Origin: UBA6623 sp965238125
Lineage (GTDB): Bacteria > Acidobacteriota > Terriglobia > Bryobacterales > UBA6623
Reading direction: 5' to 3'
Assembly (NCBI GenBank): GCA_965238125.1
Contig: OZ250179.1
Coordinates: 3,534,001 to 3,598,000, forward strand
Length of the DNA: 64,000 nt
In this document: piece after piece, positions 1 to 8,382 of the stretch
Numbering within the stretch: the first letter of the stretch is position 1
Layout of the letters: each line of letters starts with the position of its first letter
The notes under the pieces: model-generated
The model's database searches: none
Told to the model about the DNA's origin: nothing
The model's input: the letters and a program-made list of their open reading frames with translations, nothing else
Translations under genes and position numbers: made by a program

Positions 1-1382
1 AAAAACGGCCGAAACCATCCGCCACGAAGTCGCCCAAGAAGTGACGCAGCTGCTCGGGGTCATCTTCCGCGGCCAACGCCGCGGCGACCCCCTCGATCTC
101 GAAGCCGTCGAGACGGCGGTTCGCGGCACCATGCATCGCGCCGGGACCACGCTGCTGAGCAAGTTACTGTCGTCCTCCGAGACCGTGCCGTCCCGAATCC
201 CCTGCCCCTGCGGTCAACAAGCTTGCTACCGCGATACTCGCCCCAAACAACTTACCACCGTGGTGGGCGAGGTGCGTTTCGAGCGCGCCTACTACCTCTG
301 CTCGACATGCCGCCGGGGACAAAGCCCGCGCGACCGCGAACTCGACATCGAAGGCACCGCCTGCTCGCCCGGCGTGCGCCGCATGATGGCGCTGGTGGGC
401 AGCGAAACTTCTTTCGAGCAAGGCCGTGAACAACTCGACGTCTTGGCCGGTCTCGACGTTACCGCCAAGTCCGTCGAACGCCATGCCGAGGCCCTCGGCG
501 CCGACATCGAAGCCCGCGAGCAAGTGGCGATCCAACGCGCCAAGCAACTCGACTTGCCGCACGTCGCCGCCCCCGCCGTGCCCCTGCTCTACATCGAAAT
601 GGACGGCACGGGCATTCCCGTCGTGGCCGCCGAGACCGCCGGCCGTGTCGGAAAAACCGCGGGGCGGCCGGCCCGCACCCGCGAGGTCAAACTCGGCTGC
701 GTCTTCACCCAAACCACCACCGACGAACAAGGCCGGCTGCGGCGCGACGAGAACTCGACCAGTTACAGCGCGGCGATCGAGGGAGCCGAGGCGTTCGGCT
801 TGCGGCTGTATACGGAAGCTTGGCGGCGGGGCTGGAGCCGTGCTCGCAAGAAAGTCATTCTCGGCGACGGCGCGCCCTGGATCTGGAACCTGGCACATCA
901 GCACTTCCCCGGCGCCGTCGAGATCGTCGACCTTTACCATGCGCGGCAGCATCTGTGGGAGTTGTCGGCGAAACTGTTCCCGAGCGATGAGCGCCGGCGG
1001 AAACGTTGGGCCGCGCGGTTGTTGCACAAGCTCGAACAAGGCAAGATCAAGGCGTTGGTGAAAGTCTTACGCGGGTTCTCCACGCCGAATCAGGAGTCGG
1101 CCCATTTGCTCGCCAACGAGGCGGACTACTTCGAGCGCAACGCCGAGCGGATGCGGTATCCCGAGTTTCGCCGCCAGGGATTGTTTGTCGGCTCGGGAGT
1201 GGTCGAGGCGGGCTGCAAGAAGGTGATCGGCGCGCGGTTAAAGCGCTCCGGCATGTTCTGGACGGTGCGCGGCGCCAACGCCATCATCGCGTTGCGCTGC
1301 TGTCGGCTGAGCGGAAGGTTCGAGGATTACTGGGAGGCCCGTGCCCGCGCCGCTTGATTTCCCACATTTATGTCGCACACCC
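1..1382 (+). mobile_element. ISKra4-family insertion sequence, copy 1 (left part outside window)
   Basis: This is the right-hand part of an element whose complete copy lies at 13532-15363; position 1 here equals 13982 there. The two copies differ at about four bases. The right terminal inverted repeat is 1360-1382 and is identical to 15341-15363. The base after 1382 diverges from the other copy, which fixes the right end. The left end and its target duplication lie outside the window. Confidence 0.9.
2..1357 (+). CDS. ISKra4-family transposase, 5' partial
   Basis: This is the catalytic ORF of the element, cut by the window edge; the frame is open from the first bases and ends at TGA 1355-1357. 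A Cys-rich zinc-finger-like segment (CPCGQQAC, then CSTC) precedes a DDE core: D in YIEMDGTGIP, D in ILGDGAPW and E in GVVEAGCKK. The family moves DNA by cut-and-paste or copying, using short terminal repeats. The complete copy at 13.6-15.3 kb shows that this ORF is probably made by frameshifting from an upstream ORF. A GTG at 41 (GTGA overlap) is an alternative start. Confidence 0.85.
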   Translation, partial: KTAETIRHEVAQEVTQLLGVIFRGQRRGDPLDLEAVETAVRGTMHRAGTTLLSKLLSSSETVPSRIPCPCGQQACYRDTRPKQLTTVVGEVRFERAYYLCSTCRRGQSPRDRELDIEGTACSPGVRRMMALVGSETSFEQGREQLDVLAGLDVTAKSVERHAEALGADIEAREQVAIQRAKQLDLPHVAAPAVPLLYIEMDGTGIPVVAAETAGRVGKTAGRPARTREVKLGCVFTQTTTDEQGRLRRDENSTSYSAAIEGAEAFGLRLYTEAWRRGWSRARKKVILGDGAPWIWNLAHQHFPGAVEIVDLYHARQHLWELSAKLFPSDERRRKRWAARLLHKLEQGKIKALVKVLRGFSTPNQESAHLLANEADYFERNAERMRYPEFRRQGLFVGSGVVEAGCKKVIGARLKRSGMFWTVRGANAIIALRCCRLSGRFEDYWEARARAA

Positions 1383-1476
1383 GTAACACAGTGTAGTTTG
1401 ACGGACGGGTCTTGAAGAAAGGACATGTCGGCGCGAATGCCGACACGGCACGCCTGGTGACCTGCGCCAGGTCGGC

Positions 1477-1587
1477 GGGGGCTGTGAAAAAATCGGGGAC
1501 TGTCCCAAGCGCCCGGCGAACAAGCTCGGTTGAATGAGCAACGAGTATGGGCGCGAAACGGACTGTCCCCCATTTTTTCACAGCCCC
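1477..1587. repeat. 111-bp imperfect inverted repeat, copy A
   Basis: Two arms of about 28 bases (1477-1504 and 1560-1587) are nearly perfect reverse complements, starting GGGGCTGTGAAAAAAT, around a loop of about 55 bases. A relative with the same arms but a different loop lies at 16066-16171. Both sit just upstream of a conserved gene (moaA here, der there). The arms resemble REP/BIME-type repeats mobilised by Y1 transposases; that origin is inference. Confidence 0.75.
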
Positions 1588-1665
1588 TGTCGGGCCGGTC
1601 TGTCAAGCTACAATGATCTTGCTTAGCGAGGCGGCGGCACTTGTGCCCGCCGCTCCCGAAGACTC

Positions 1666-2676
1666 ATGCTGCTCGATTCATTCCAGCGTCCGCTCGAAGA
1701 CCTGCGCATCTCGGTCACCGACCGCTGCAACTTCCGGTGTACCTATTGCATGCCGCTCGACGAATACGAGTGGATTCGCAGATCGGAAATTCTGACGTTC
1801 GAGGAAATCACGCGCGTGGCTCGAATTTTCGCGGGTCTGGGCGTTAAGAAAATTCGGCTGACCGGGGGCGAGCCGCTTCTGAGGCGCGACCTCGAGAACC
1901 TCATCACCCGTCTCGCCGAGCTGCCGGGCGTCGAGTTGTGTTTGACGACCAACGGCACTTCGTTGACTGAAAAGGCCGCCGTGCTGCGCCAAGCCGGGCT
2001 GCGCCGCATCAACGTCAGCATCGACACGCTCGACCCGGAGAAGTTCCGCCGCATGACGCAGCGCGGCGAGTTGGCCCCGGTGCTCGAAGGGCTCTTCGCC
2101 GCGCGCGACGCCGGGCTGAGCCCCATCAAGATCAACGCCGTCATCGAAAAAGGCGTCAACGAGGACGAGATTCTCGACCTCGTCGAATTCACGCGTAGCA
2201 ACGGCTTCGCCCTGAGGCTGATCGAGTACATGGACGTCGGTAACGCCAATCAGTGGACCCGCGACAAGCTCGTGAGCGCGGCGGAAATGCTCCCTGCAAT
2301 CCACGAGAAATACCCGCTACGCAAGGTCGGGCGGGCGCAGGGAACCGCTCCCGCGGTCGACTATGAATTTGTCGACGGCAAGGGAGATCTCGGGGTCATT
2401 GCCTCGGTCACGGAACCGTTTTGCGGAAGCTGCACGCGCGCTCGGCTCACGGCCGACGGCAAGCTGGTGACGTGCCTTTTCTCGAGTGAAGGCAGCGACG
2501 TCAAAGCGCGCCTGCGCTCGGGAGCCGACGACGACGAACTGCGGGCCTGGATCGAATCGATTTGGCGGAAACGGAATGACCGCTATTCCGAGGAGCGCTT
2601 TCAGGCGATGCAGTCCGACGAGGGGTACGAGGCCTCGGGGCGGAAGAAGATCGAGATGATTACGCTGGGCGGGTAG
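1666..2676 (+). CDS. moaA: GTP 3',8-cyclase MoaA
   Basis: First step of molybdenum cofactor synthesis: a radical-SAM enzyme that rearranges GTP to 3',8-cyclo-GTP. At 336 residues it has normal length. The N-terminal cluster motif C21-x3-C25-x2-C28 follows TDR, the SAM-binding GGEP motif is at 67-70, and the C-terminal substrate cluster uses C253, C256 and C270 (FCGSC then TC). The protein ends in GG, as MoaA does. No other moa gene is nearby, so the rest of the pathway must be elsewhere. No strong ribosome site is visible; the first ATG fits family length. The inverted repeat 1477-1587 lies about 80 bases upstream. Confidence 0.96.
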   Translation: MLLDSFQRPLEDLRISVTDRCNFRCTYCMPLDEYEWIRRSEILTFEEITRVARIFAGLGVKKIRLTGGEPLLRRDLENLITRLAELPGVELCLTTNGTSLTEKAAVLRQAGLRRINVSIDTLDPEKFRRMTQRGELAPVLEGLFAARDAGLSPIKINAVIEKGVNEDEILDLVEFTRSNGFALRLIEYMDVGNANQWTRDKLVSAAEMLPAIHEKYPLRKVGRAQGTAPAVDYEFVDGKGDLGVIASVTEPFCGSCTRARLTADGKLVTCLFSSEGSDVKARLRSGADDDELRAWIESIWRKRNDRYSEERFQAMQSDEGYEASGRKKIEMITLGG

Positions 2677-3114
2677 GGGCCGCCTCAGACTGACTTGTCA
2701 CTCATCGTGAGTCGCGCCCTCCGCTGTATTGTGGCGGCACAGTGGCCCGCCAGAGGGATGGCCCTGGCTCCGTCAGGAGCCCTGGAATCCAGCCCACGGC
2801 TTCAGCCGTGGGAAAATGGACGCCAAGCGGAAAGCCCCAGAGGGGCGGCGGAAACATGAGTTTCATGAGGGCGAGGACATGTCGCTGCTTGAGACGAACG
2901 AAATGGAGTTTGACGAACGGCCTCTCCGGGGACGATTTCCTACGCCCCTACCAGGGCTTGTCTGGTTATTGGATACGTCCCCACGGCTGAAGCCGTGGGC
3001 TAAATTCCGAGGCCCCTGCCGGGGCCGCGAAGCATGTGGCTCGAACCGGCTGAGACCCGGCCTGACTTTGGGCTGGGACCGGCCCGAGTGCCGGTCGCTA
3101 CCGACCGCCGGCCT
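2677..3114. repeat. Gene-free repeat region
   Basis: No gene is supported here. The stretch carries several short palindromes, including two copies of CACGGCTTCAGCCGTGGG-like hairpins (near 2793 and, in the opposite orientation, near 2980) and a GGACCGGC/GCCGGTC hairpin near 3078 that also occurs near 20170. The frames open across it translate into repeat-derived, low-complexity peptides. Confidence 0.6.
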
Positions 3115-3430
3115 CTACTGCCGCCCCCGAAATTCCTCGAACCAGTTCTCAACTACGCGGATCTCCGAGCGCTCGTGGTCTTTCGTGTCGAGCGTCAGGA
3201 AGCGCTCGCCGTCGGCGGAAACGTCGTAGCGTTGGGCGTGGACGAGATCGGTGAGGTCCGGAATCGAGAACAAGGGCCTTCGCTTCCTCGTCGCCGAGCA
3301 GATGTGGGGCGAGGAATTTCAGAGCCACGGAGCGGTCGAGCTTGGTGTCGTCGGCCTTGTAGACGACGCCCATCCCGCCTTCGCCGAGTTTTTCGGTGAT
3401 CTTGTAGTGAGAGACGGCTTGGCCGATCAT
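3115..3430 (-). pseudogene. Serine/threonine kinase remnant, middle deleted
   Basis: Reading from ATG 3430, the first ~52 codons are a clean protein-kinase N-terminus: MIGQAVSHYKITEKLGEGG, the GMGVVYKA glycine loop, the invariant lysine in VALKFL, then HLLGDEEAKA. At about 3270-3290 the frame changes. The rest (stop at 3115-3117) matches the extreme C-terminus of the same class of kinase, a TolB/WD40-like sensor tail with YDVSADGERFL and ending NWFEEFRGRQ. The catalytic core, membrane segment and most of the propeller are missing. It is therefore the two ends of a protein that usually exceeds 800 residues, joined by an internal deletion. Confidence 0.75.
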
Positions 3431-3527
3431 GGTCGGTTCCAGCGGGTAGCGTAGCGCAGAATGGTCGAGAGCGCCCACGACCCGGCGCCCCCGACGTGGC
3501 TTGAAAGCGCCGGCCTTGCCGCGCACC

Positions 3528-3667
3528 GACGTGGCGTGAGCGTCCACGCTTGCCGCGCACCGATTCATCGGTTCGTATCGCTGAATGCGCGAGATCCGAC
3601 AATGCGGCAATCGAAGACCCGCCCCGATGACTCGGGGCGCGGCAAGGCTGGAGCCTCACGCCACGTC
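3528..3667. repeat. 140-bp composite palindromic repeat, copy 1
   Basis: The outer arms are GACGTGGCGTGAG and its reverse complement. Inside are two smaller palindromes, CCGATTCATCGG and CCCCGATGACTCGGGG, separated by a variable centre. The same 140-bp unit is at 30072-30211 and, in reverse orientation and split by IS1380, at 9039-9094 plus 10766-10849. Confidence 0.85.
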
Positions 3668-3728
3668 CCCGCCAGACCGGCGATCACCTGATGGCGGCGC
3701 CGGCCCCCATCCCGCGCATCCCCACGCT

Positions 3729-4709
3729 CTACGATTCCCAGGCCACGGGGCCGCGCAGTTCACCCCATTCGCCGGCCATGCGGCGGCCGGCGTCGGAGAG
3801 CTTGGTCAGTTCGGTTTCGCTCAGGGGTTGATACGCGCGTACCATCTTGGCCGCTTTGCGCACCTCGTTGGCGTTTTTCATTCCCAGAATCGCGACGGAA
3901 AGCCCCGGCAGGCCCAGCGCGTAGCGCATGGCGTCTCGATAATGCTCGGCCAAGCGGCCGTCTTCTTTGTCTACCTGCCCGCCCAGGATTTTCATTGCGA
4001 CGACGCCCAGCCCCCGGCGAGCGGCCTCGGTGAAGACGGTTTCTTCAAAGTTGTAGGTGTGGCGATCGACGAAGTTCGCCGCGCACATGACGACCTCGAT
4101 GTCGCCGGTCTCGATAATCGGCAGCGCCCGCTTGGGACGCAGGTGGCAGGTGAGGCCGATGTGGCGCACGACGCCGCGTTTTTTCAAATCGCGCAAGCCC
4201 CCCAAAGCCCCCAACGGTCCGGTCAGCACGTCGAGGCTCGGGAAGCGATCGGTGCGGCCGACATTGTGTAAGTGGACGATGTCGAGGTAGTCGGTTTGCA
4301 GCTTGCGGAGGCTTTCTTCCACTTGCCAGGTCGCGTCTTGGCTGGAGGTTGCTTCGACTTTGGAGACGAGGACGAATTTGTCGCGACGGCCTTTGAGAGC
4401 GTGACCAAGGCGGATTTTCGACTGCCCGTAAATCGGCGCCGTGTCGATGTAGTTGATGCCCTCGTCGAGTAGGGCGTCGACAACTTGATTGGCTATGGCT
4501 TGATCGGCCTGGGGATCGCCGATCTGCGCCGAGCCGAGTCCCAGCAGGCTGACCTCAAGCCCCGTCTTGCCTAGTTTCCGACGAAGCAAGGTACGCGCGG
4601 CGAGTGCGGCGGTGAGAGACGAACCGGCGGCGATGGCGGCGAGTGCCGGAGTGGCTCGGCGGCCCAGCTCACGTCGGGTCAGTTTGGATTCGTCGCGGTT
4701 GTTTTCCAT
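3729..4709 (-). CDS. Aldo/keto reductase with Tat signal
   Basis: An NAD(P)H-dependent oxidoreductase of the aldo/keto reductase superfamily, 326 residues. The catalytic tetrad is visible: D89 (IDTAPIY), Y94, K117 (VSKVEA) and H148 (HLHN). Residues 11-30 carry a twin-arginine motif (TRRELGRRA) followed by an Ala-rich hydrophobic run, which predicts folded export or membrane anchoring. The substrate cannot be read from the sequence. An AGGAGGTCC-like ribosome site lies just upstream of ATG 4709. A DUF1501 remnant lies upstream; such secreted oxidoreductases and DUF1501 proteins often co-occur in this kind of genome. Confidence 0.9.
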   Translation of the reverse strand: MENNRDESKLTRRELGRRATPALAAIAAGSSLTAALAARTLLRRKLGKTGLEVSLLGLGSAQIGDPQADQAIANQVVDALLDEGINYIDTAPIYGQSKIRLGHALKGRRDKFVLVSKVEATSSQDATWQVEESLRKLQTDYLDIVHLHNVGRTDRFPSLDVLTGPLGALGGLRDLKKRGVVRHIGLTCHLRPKRALPIIETGDIEVVMCAANFVDRHTYNFEETVFTEAARRGLGVVAMKILGGQVDKEDGRLAEHYRDAMRYALGLPGLSVAILGMKNANEVRKAAKMVRAYQPLSETELTKLSDAGRRMAGEWGELRGPVAWES

Positions 4710-4753
4710 TGAGGACCTCCTGTTTCATAAGGGGTGCGCAATAAGTTCCTATC

Positions 4754-4847
4754 GCCCTTTCAGGGCTCAGCCTCGTTTTGTTCCGTACCCAGGGTTCCGC
4801 CTTCGGCTCCACCCCAGGCTATATTCCTGCCGCCGCTTCGCGGCTCT
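4754..4847. repeat. Dispersed intergenic repeat (CCTTCGGC type), copy 1
   Basis: This unit starts with GCCCTTTCAGGGC and runs through CTCGTTTTGTTCC, TTCCGCCTTCGGCTCC and GCCGCTTCGCGGC. Related copies are at 33348-33409 (second half only) and 43324-43413 (diverged). Such elements are often mis-called as small proteins in Planctomycetes and Acidobacteriota genomes. Confidence 0.7.
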
Positions 4848-4892
4848 CGATCGCCAACCGGCCCGGGGATTCCAGACCAATAACTAGCCAGC

Positions 4893-5036
4893 TCACAACG
4901 TCGGCTTGATCGTGATGAATCCGGGCAGGTTTTGGTTCTCGCTCCCCAGTCCGTAGAGCACCCAGGCGCCCATGCTGGGACGCGTGAACGAAAAGGTGCC
5001 GGTAAAAAGCTGCAACATCGCCGCGCCGTGATCGAC
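4893..5036 (-). pseudogene. DUF1501 protein remnant
   Basis: About 47 codons match an internal part of DUF1501 sulfatase-like proteins, with recognisable strings GAAMLQLFTGTF, RPSMGAWVLYGLG and SENQNLPGFITI before a stop at 4893-4895. Intact members are about 450 residues with an export signal; both ends are missing here. Sequence upstream of 5036 reads open but does not resemble the family. From about 5040 to 5240 nothing else was recognised. Confidence 0.6.
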
Positions 5037-5240
5037 TCCTTCGCCGCGGCGGCGGGGACGCAAAAAACGAGGGCAATACCGAGAAGCAAGAGAGTTTCGG
5101 GAGCCTGCCCGCTCCCCTCGATCGAGAGATCGGAAGACCTCCGACGACGCCACATGGTGTGATTATGCCACAGAGGCCGCTGCCCGAATTAGGAAACGCC
5201 TACGACCCCGCGCGATGCTCAACGTCGCTCCGAAGGGGGT

Positions 5241-5882
5241 TCAAGCCGCGTTCGACTTCAAGAATAACTCGTCGGCGATCTCGATATGCAGCTTGAAATT
5301 GTCGCCTTCGGCGTCGCATTGCTTCACCGAACCCAGCCCGCGGTACTCATAGCCGGCAAGTAAGACCACCGAAGGCACTGGAACGGCCTCCCCCGCCGTA
5401 ACGACGACTTCACCGGGTTCGCCGTTCTCGATGGCAACGCAGGCCGAGGCCACCGCACCGTCGCTGTCGACCCAAAGCAGATCCGCTTGGCCCAGTGCGG
5501 TCGTTTGGCCGCTTTCGGAGCGGCCGTTTTCCTTTCGGTCCGCGGTCACGCGGAAGCCGTCGTCGGCCCGCGCGCTGGACTGAATGTAGTACGGTTCGCC
5601 GCCGCGACTTTCGGAGATGATCCACAACGGCGCGTCGAGCGGAGGGCTCTTCGGCATCAACAAGACGTTTTCCGAGTCGGGGTCGAACTCGACCGTGACG
5701 AAAATCGGCGTCCCCGCGGTGTGAATCCAACCCGCCGTCGCGGCCGTGGAGGGGGGCTCCTCGATGGTCGGCTCGTCAACTACCGGCTCGGGCGCGGAAT
5801 CCTCAACGGGTCGGCCCTTCGATCGAACCTCGAAACCGAGCGAGCGTCCGGCGTCCCGCCATATTTTGGTGAATCGGTCCAT
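5241..5882 (-). CDS. Hypothetical protein
   Basis: I do not recognise this family. From ATG 5882 it is 213 residues (an upstream in-frame start at 5918 exists but adds an atypical GGPP stretch). It opens MDRFTKIWRDAGRSLGFEVR, followed by an acidic, Pro-rich linker (EPVVDEPTIEEPP) and a body rich in beta-strand-like alternation (IFVTVEFD, ENVLLMP, WIISES). No signal peptide or membrane segment is seen. The body has the feel of a PilZ-like small beta-barrel used in surface or motility regulation, but no motif proves it. Codon use resembles its neighbours. Confidence 0.6.
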   Translation of the reverse strand: MDRFTKIWRDAGRSLGFEVRSKGRPVEDSAPEPVVDEPTIEEPPSTAATAGWIHTAGTPIFVTVEFDPDSENVLLMPKSPPLDAPLWIISESRGGEPYYIQSSARADDGFRVTADRKENGRSESGQTTALGQADLLWVDSDGAVASACVAIENGEPGEVVVTAGEAVPVPSVVLLAGYEYRGLGSVKQCDAEGDNFKLHIEIADELFLKSNAA

Positions 5883-6219
5883 ACCCGCAGTATCGGGAGG
5901 TCCCCCGCCGACTCGCAATCAGCCGGACACACTAGTTTACTACCTCGGAAAAGTACTACTTGCGGACTCGGGCAGGCGGGGAAGCAGTCCAACCCACAGC
6001 GAAGACAAACCTTGCGGCTCGGTCAGCCAGTCCGCGGCAATAAGTCCAGGTCGGTAAAAGTTCGAAGGTAGCCGGCCAGTTGGTGGTCGTAGGAAAACAG
6101 CGGCTCGTGGTGCACCAAGGTCCGTCGCAAGGAAGCCGCCTCGTTAGGGGCTCAGGACTTCCCGCGCCCACATCCCCGTTTTCGGCGATAATGCGGGGCG
6201 GCGCGACGGGAGGTTCGAC
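5883..6219. other. Intergenic, no gene supported
   Basis: This is the divergent spacer between the hypothetical gene on the minus strand and the sialidase on the plus strand. A minus-strand stretch at about 6040-6150 reads EAASLRRTLVHHEPLFSYD, which is protein-like, but it is too short to assign and may be a remnant. Confidence 0.5.
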
Positions 6220-7482
6220 ATGCAACCGACAATTTCGCGGAGGCGGGTTTTGCGCCGGGGCGGTATGGCGGCGGGGTTTGTGGCCCTGGGCGGCCGCGGC
6301 CGGACGGCCGGCCCTCAAGGGGTGGTCGAGACGAGACGGGTCATCACGCGGCGGCCTCATCTCTACCATGGCTGGCCGACGCTTGCGCGCCGGGCGAATG
6401 GAGAGTTGCTGCTGGTTTCCTCGGCCGGGCGGGAAGCGCACGTTTGCCCCTTTGGGCGGGTTGAACTTATGCGGTCCCGAGACGGGGGCAAGAATTGGAG
6501 TTTTCCACGCGTCGTGATCGACGGGCCGATCGACGACCGCGACGCCGGGGTGGTGGAAACCGCGAAGGGGTCGTTGCTCGTCACGACGTTTACCTCCGTG
6601 GCGTACGAGGAAAGGCTCCGCAAAGCGTTGGCGGCGAAACCCGGTTCGGACGAGGCATGGCCGGCGGAAAAGATCCGCCGTTGGCAAGCGGTTCACGAGC
6701 GCGTGGGGCCGGCGGACCGAGAGATCGAGTTGGGCAGTTGGATGATTCGATCGACCGACGGCGGGCGGTCGTGGTCGAAGCCCTACCGTTGCCCGGTCAA
6801 CAGCCCGCACGGCCCTATTCAGTTATCCGACGGGCGACTGCTCTATGCCGGGAAGTTGTTCTGGTATGGCCGAGCCGGGCAGCACCAGGGACGCATCGGC
6901 GTTTGCGAATCGGTCGACGACGGTAAAAGTTGGCGCTGGCTGGCCGAGATTCCCACGCGACCCGGGGATGATTTCAACGAGTATCACGAACTGCACGCCG
7001 TCGAGGCAGCCGACGGGCGAATCATCGCGCAGATCCGCAATCACAACCCGACCAACCACCGCGAAACGCTGCAATCGGAATCCTCCGACGGCGGAAGGAC
7101 CTGGTCGAGCCCTCATGCGATCGGCGTCGACGGATACCCTTCGCACTTGTTGCGACTCGGCGACGACCGCTTGCTGATGAGTTACGGACATCGCACCAAG
7201 CCGCTGGGCAACCAAGCGTGCCTCAGCGACGATCACGGGCGGAGTTGGTCCGAGGCAATGCTCCTCTCCGACGACGGCACGTCGACGGACTTGGGGTACC
7301 CCTCGACGATCGAGCTTGACGAACCCGGTCATCTCGTAACGGTTTGGTACGAACTGCTCGACAGCCCCGCGGGAGACCTGCCGCACTACAATACGCGCGG
7401 CCGTGATGAAGCTTGGTTCAAGATGACGCGCGATAAGCCCGGCGCGGTGTTGCGGCAGGCAACCTGGCGGCTGTCGAGCTAA
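6220..7482 (+). CDS. Exported sialidase-like BNR protein (Tat signal)
   Basis: A six-bladed beta-propeller of the sialidase/neuraminidase superfamily, 420 residues. Repeated Asp-box motifs (SxDxGxxW) are clear: SRDGGKNW, STDGGRSW, SVDDGKSW, SSDGGRTW and SDDHGRSW. Residues 7-15 (RRRVLRRGG) and the following Ala/Gly-rich run form a Tat signal. Many such proteins in these phyla act on polysaccharides rather than sialic acid, so the substrate is open. A GGGAGG ribosome site lies 6 bases before ATG 6220. The TAA stop (7480-7482) is part of the CTAA target duplication of the MITE at 7483-7658. Confidence 0.85.
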   Translation: MQPTISRRRVLRRGGMAAGFVALGGRGRTAGPQGVVETRRVITRRPHLYHGWPTLARRANGELLLVSSAGREAHVCPFGRVELMRSRDGGKNWSFPRVVIDGPIDDRDAGVVETAKGSLLVTTFTSVAYEERLRKALAAKPGSDEAWPAEKIRRWQAVHERVGPADREIELGSWMIRSTDGGRSWSKPYRCPVNSPHGPIQLSDGRLLYAGKLFWYGRAGQHQGRIGVCESVDDGKSWRWLAEIPTRPGDDFNEYHELHAVEAADGRIIAQIRNHNPTNHRETLQSESSDGGRTWSSPHAIGVDGYPSHLLRLGDDRLLMSYGHRTKPLGNQACLSDDHGRSWSEAMLLSDDGTSTDLGYPSTIELDEPGHLVTVWYELLDSPAGDLPHYNTRGRDEAWFKMTRDKPGAVLRQATWRLSS

Positions 7483-7658
7483 CCCGCATTTCTCACCGCC
7501 TGACGAGCAAAGCACACGATAGGCCCGCCATTACTTCGTTGCGCTTGCTCGCCGTGCTCACCGTACTGTTCGAGTACGCCTCCGCGCGCCAAGCGGCGCG
7601 CGCCTCGTACTGACGGACCCTTCATGCACTTTGCCTCGCCACGCGTGAGAAAAGCGGG
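7483..7658. mobile_element. MITE-like element, copy 1
   Basis: The left end CCCGCATTTCTCACCGC and the reverse complement of the right end (CCCGCTTTTCTCACGCG) form a terminal inverted repeat. The element is 176 bp, has no coding capacity and is flanked by CTAA at 7479-7482 and 7659-7662. A close copy lies at 29531-29707, also downstream of a sialidase gene. The ends resemble the right end of the IS1380 copies in this window (CCCGCATTTTCAATTT), suggesting mobilisation by an IS1380-type transposase. Confidence 0.75.
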
Positions 7659-7755
7659 CTAATTCCGGAATGTCCGGAAGAAGCACCCGAGCAAAACCAG
7701 AATCGGGCCGAAATCACTCGGCTCGCAGTCGGCCCGCCATTGATACACTGGGTGC

Positions 7756-8304
7756 ATGGCTTCGTCGACAGCCGCCAAGTCTGTCAGCGTCGAACATTAC
7801 TTGCCCGATGCCGCCTTTGAGCATTTTGAATACATAGACAGCGTCCCGGTTGAGCTGAACGTGGGAAGCGGTCCGCACGCCGTCATCCAAGCGAATTGCT
7901 CGATGCTTCTTCACCGTTATCTGAAGAAGACGCGAGCGGGCCGAGTCGCGACCGAGCTGCGTTGCCGGCTGGGCAAGGGCAACCCCCGCTTTTATCTGCC
8001 GGATGTCTCGGTGGTTCTGGGCGGTGATGAATTACTCCGCCCCGAAACGCGTTTTTTGGACCGCGCGCCGGAGTTTGTGATCGAAATCCGGTCGCCCGAC
8101 GATTCCTTGCCCCGTTTGTTCCGCAAGATCGACGATTATTTCGCGGATGGAACAAGACTGGCCTGGTTGGTCCTCCCGGAAGAATCCTGCGTCTTGGCCC
8201 TGGCTCCCGGGACCCCCATGAAGACGTATATGCTCGGGGAAAGACTCGATGGGGGCGAAGTGCTGCCCGGCATGGAAATCGCGGTGGACGAGATTTTCGC
8301 TTGA
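7756..8304 (+). CDS. Uma2-family (DUF820) restriction-fold protein
   Basis: A PD-(D/E)XK-fold protein of 182 residues, normal for Uma2. The conserved core is present: the acidic strand in RFYLPDVSVVL, P-E-F-V-I-E-I-R-S-P, the KIDDYFADGT segment and LAWLVLPE. The family is abundant in cyanobacteria, Planctomycetes and Acidobacteriota; its cellular role is largely unknown. It stands alone between a MITE and a phosphoesterase, on the same strand as both neighbours but without evident coupling. ATG 7756 is the first in-frame start and leaves a normal N-terminus. Confidence 0.85.
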   Translation: MASSTAAKSVSVEHYLPDAAFEHFEYIDSVPVELNVGSGPHAVIQANCSMLLHRYLKKTRAGRVATELRCRLGKGNPRFYLPDVSVVLGGDELLRPETRFLDRAPEFVIEIRSPDDSLPRLFRKIDDYFADGTRLAWLVLPEESCVLALAPGTPMKTYMLGERLDGGEVLPGMEIAVDEIFA

Positions 8305-8382
8305 CCCCCTGGCGCTTTTCCTCCATTCCCGTTCATGACTTGGAGTCGCGCCACGCTTCCCAACCGGCGACAACGATAGTCC

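Noticed and set aside
164..1039. 291-codon minus-strand frame, repeated at 14145-15020
   Set aside because: Antisense to the ISKra4 transposase in both copies; identical because the element is repeated, not because the peptide is selected.
2729..3399. Plus-strand small frames
   Set aside because: They are made of translated palindromic repeats and the antisense of the kinase remnant.
5956..6810. 284-codon minus-strand frame
   Set aside because: Mostly antisense to the sialidase with Pro/Arg-rich composition and no start signal.
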